A stretch of 6,883 nt of DNA from Candidatus Krumholzibacteriia bacterium (lineage in GTDB: Bacteria > Krumholzibacteriota > Krumholzibacteriia > LZORAL124-64-63), in contig DAOWLV010000169.1 in NCBI GenBank assembly GCA_030643455.1, positions 1 to 6,883 on the forward strand, read 5' to 3'. Below the pieces are notes generated by a model. That model made no database searches and was not told the DNA's origin. It worked only from the letters and a program-made list of their open reading frames with translations. How positions within the stretch are numbered: position 1 is the first letter of the stretch; every line of letters starts with the position of its first letter. This document shows positions 5,684-6,883 of this stretch, piece by piece. A program made the translations under genes and the position numbers.

Positions 5684-6883
5684 ATGAGGGCTCCCGCGCG
5701 CGATTTAATCAAGCTCTTCATCCTGACCGGAATCCTGGCCCTATTGCTGTCGGGGTTTGCTCTGGCCGCCGACGATGAAGCGCCCGCCGAGAAGATCAAG
5801 ATCAACAGTCTGGATGAGCTGCCGGTTCATACCTACCCGCTGGATATCTCGGTCACCGAGCTGCTGGAAATACCCAAGCAGATGAAGGAACTCAGGAAAC
5901 AGTTCCGCGCCGACATCGAATCCGATCTGGCCACCTACGAGATCACCGACACCGCCACCCTGAAGGGCATCTACCAGAATCTGGCCCTGCTCGACCTGGC
6001 GCAGGCCGAATACAAGAGCGCGCTTGACCATTTGAACAGGATCTCCGCCATGGAGGACAAGGAAGCCGCCAGGCTGATGGGCGGCATGACCACCAGGGCC
6101 TTCATCGCCGCCAAGAATAAAGTGCGCGGCTCGGCAACCCAGAAGGAATTCCACGCGGTCTTCGCCCGGGAGCTGGAAGTCTATCTCTTTGCCCTGCCCT
6201 ACCGGGTGGTGCAGGACAAGGTCAAGGCCGACAAGGCCCGCGCCGAGTACATGAGCGAGAACCTGCTGATGGGCGTGGTCCAGTCCCAGATCGAACCCGC
6301 GGCCAAGGCCATGGGTGGCCTGAGCAGCGACCTGGCGGCCGCGGTGATCGGCATCCGCTACGCGATCGATCAGCGTCTGGCCCTGAATCCGGCCATCGTC
6401 TCGGTCTACGGCAAGTATCTGGACGCCAACAAGGTCGAAAAGGCCAATATCTGGCCCCAGAGGGAGTTGATCCTGAATGCCGAAGAGGATCTCGAACCCA
6501 TCGTGGTAGGCATCTGGGATTCGGGTGTCGATGTAAACGTGTTCAAGGGTCAGATGTTCATCAACGAAAACGAAGTCAAGGATGGCACGGACACCGATGG
6601 CAACGGGTTCATCGATGACATCAACGGCATCGCCTACGACATGAACGGCGTGGCGAACACGGACATGCTGCATCCCCTCGGCGACCAGGACGGCAAGCTG
6701 GGTTCGGTCTTCCAGTATATGCAGGGGTTCACCGACATGACCGCCAACGTGGACAGCCCCGAAGCTTCCGCGGTGCGTACCAAGATGAAGAACATTCCCG
6801 CCGACCAGGTCGGGGATTTCCTGACCACCCTCGGTTTCGGCGGACTCTACATGCACGGAACCCACGTGGGGGGTATCGCGGCC
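5684..6883 (+). CDS. Secreted subtilisin-like S8 serine protease, 3' end missing
   Basis: The frame is open from ATG 5684 to the window end, exactly 400 codons. Residues 1-29 are a Sec signal peptide: RAPARDLIK, a long hydrophobic stretch to ALLLSGF, cleavage near ALA|A. Residues about 30-270 are largely helical. Around 93-130 there is a TPR-like helix pair (IYQNLALLDLAQAEYKSALD), so this part may be a propeptide or a protein-binding domain. The S8 catalytic domain then begins: VVGIWDSGVD carries catalytic Asp279. DTDGNGFIDDIN (303-314) is an EF-hand-like calcium loop, the place where many subtilases have DxDGNGxxDDxNG. HGTHVGGIAA carries catalytic His391 and ends the window, so the oxyanion Asn and the Ser lie downstream. 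Asp and His are 112 residues apart, against about 32 in subtilisin, so there is a large insert after the calcium loop. Expected to act outside the cytoplasm; substrate unknown. It is divergent from plsC. Confidence 0.9.
   Translation, partial: MRAPARDLIKLFILTGILALLLSGFALAADDEAPAEKIKINSLDELPVHTYPLDISVTELLEIPKQMKELRKQFRADIESDLATYEITDTATLKGIYQNLALLDLAQAEYKSALDHLNRISAMEDKEAARLMGGMTTRAFIAAKNKVRGSATQKEFHAVFARELEVYLFALPYRVVQDKVKADKARAEYMSENLLMGVVQSQIEPAAKAMGGLSSDLAAAVIGIRYAIDQRLALNPAIVSVYGKYLDANKVEKANIWPQRELILNAEEDLEPIVVGIWDSGVDVNVFKGQMFINENEVKDGTDTDGNGFIDDINGIAYDMNGVANTDMLHPLGDQDGKLGSVFQYMQGFTDMTANVDSPEASAVRTKMKNIPADQVGDFLTTLGFGGLYMHGTHVGGIAA

Noticed and set aside
5473..5805. A 110-codon minus-strand frame that ends in TGA directly before the plsC GTG and in the same frame.
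   Set aside because: It could suggest an N-terminal extension of PlsC across a stop, but PlsC already has a normal N-terminus and a good ribosome binding site, and this frame overlaps the signal-peptide region of the protease. No recognisable domain.
5741..6865. A 374-codon open frame on the minus strand, antisense to the S8 protease.
   Set aside because: Its low-complexity, His/Gly/Asp/Val-rich composition is typical of a shadow frame. The plus strand carries a signal peptide and protease motifs.

Overview
The window is GC-rich bacterial DNA from what looks like a Gram-negative member of the FCB superphylum or a nearby candidate phylum (Eisenbacteria, Krumholzibacteria, Latescibacteria or Zixibacteria type). 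The best clue is the C-terminal module of the CotH-like protein. It opens with NYPNPFNPET, runs through a FlgD-like Ig fold and ends in SGVYFARM...MTLVR, a form typical of secreted proteins in those groups. The phylum is an inference from protein style only; no rRNA or marker gene is present.

Layout from left to right. (1) 1-2154 (+): the 3' part of a penicillin-acylase-family N-terminal-nucleophile hydrolase; its start lies outside the window. (2) 2190-2378 (+): a 62-residue protein with a SEC-C zinc motif. (3) 2433-4750 (+): a secreted CotH-kinase-like protein with a lamin-tail domain and a FlgD-like C-terminal module, split by an apparent one-base deletion near 2975. These three genes share a strand with gaps of 35 and 54 bases, so they could be one transcript. 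(4) 4747-5472 (-): a PlsC-type 1-acylglycerol-3-phosphate acyltransferase, convergent with the CotH gene; their stop codons overlap. (5) 5473-5683: a 211-base divergent intergenic region with weak promoter-like and hairpin signals. (6) 5684-6883 (+): the first 400 residues of a secreted subtilisin-like (S8) protease. It has a helical N-terminal region and the catalytic Asp and His; the window ends before the Ser.

The theme is mostly export: a secreted protease, a secreted CotH/LTD protein and a probably periplasmic acylase, next to one membrane phospholipid-synthesis enzyme and a tiny zinc-binding protein. Apart from possible co-transcription of the first three genes, nothing shows that the genes act in one pathway. 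I see no tRNA, rRNA, CRISPR array, insertion sequence or phage gene, and no clear undescribed system. The items most worth checking are the CotH frameshift and the unusual Asp-to-His spacing in the protease.
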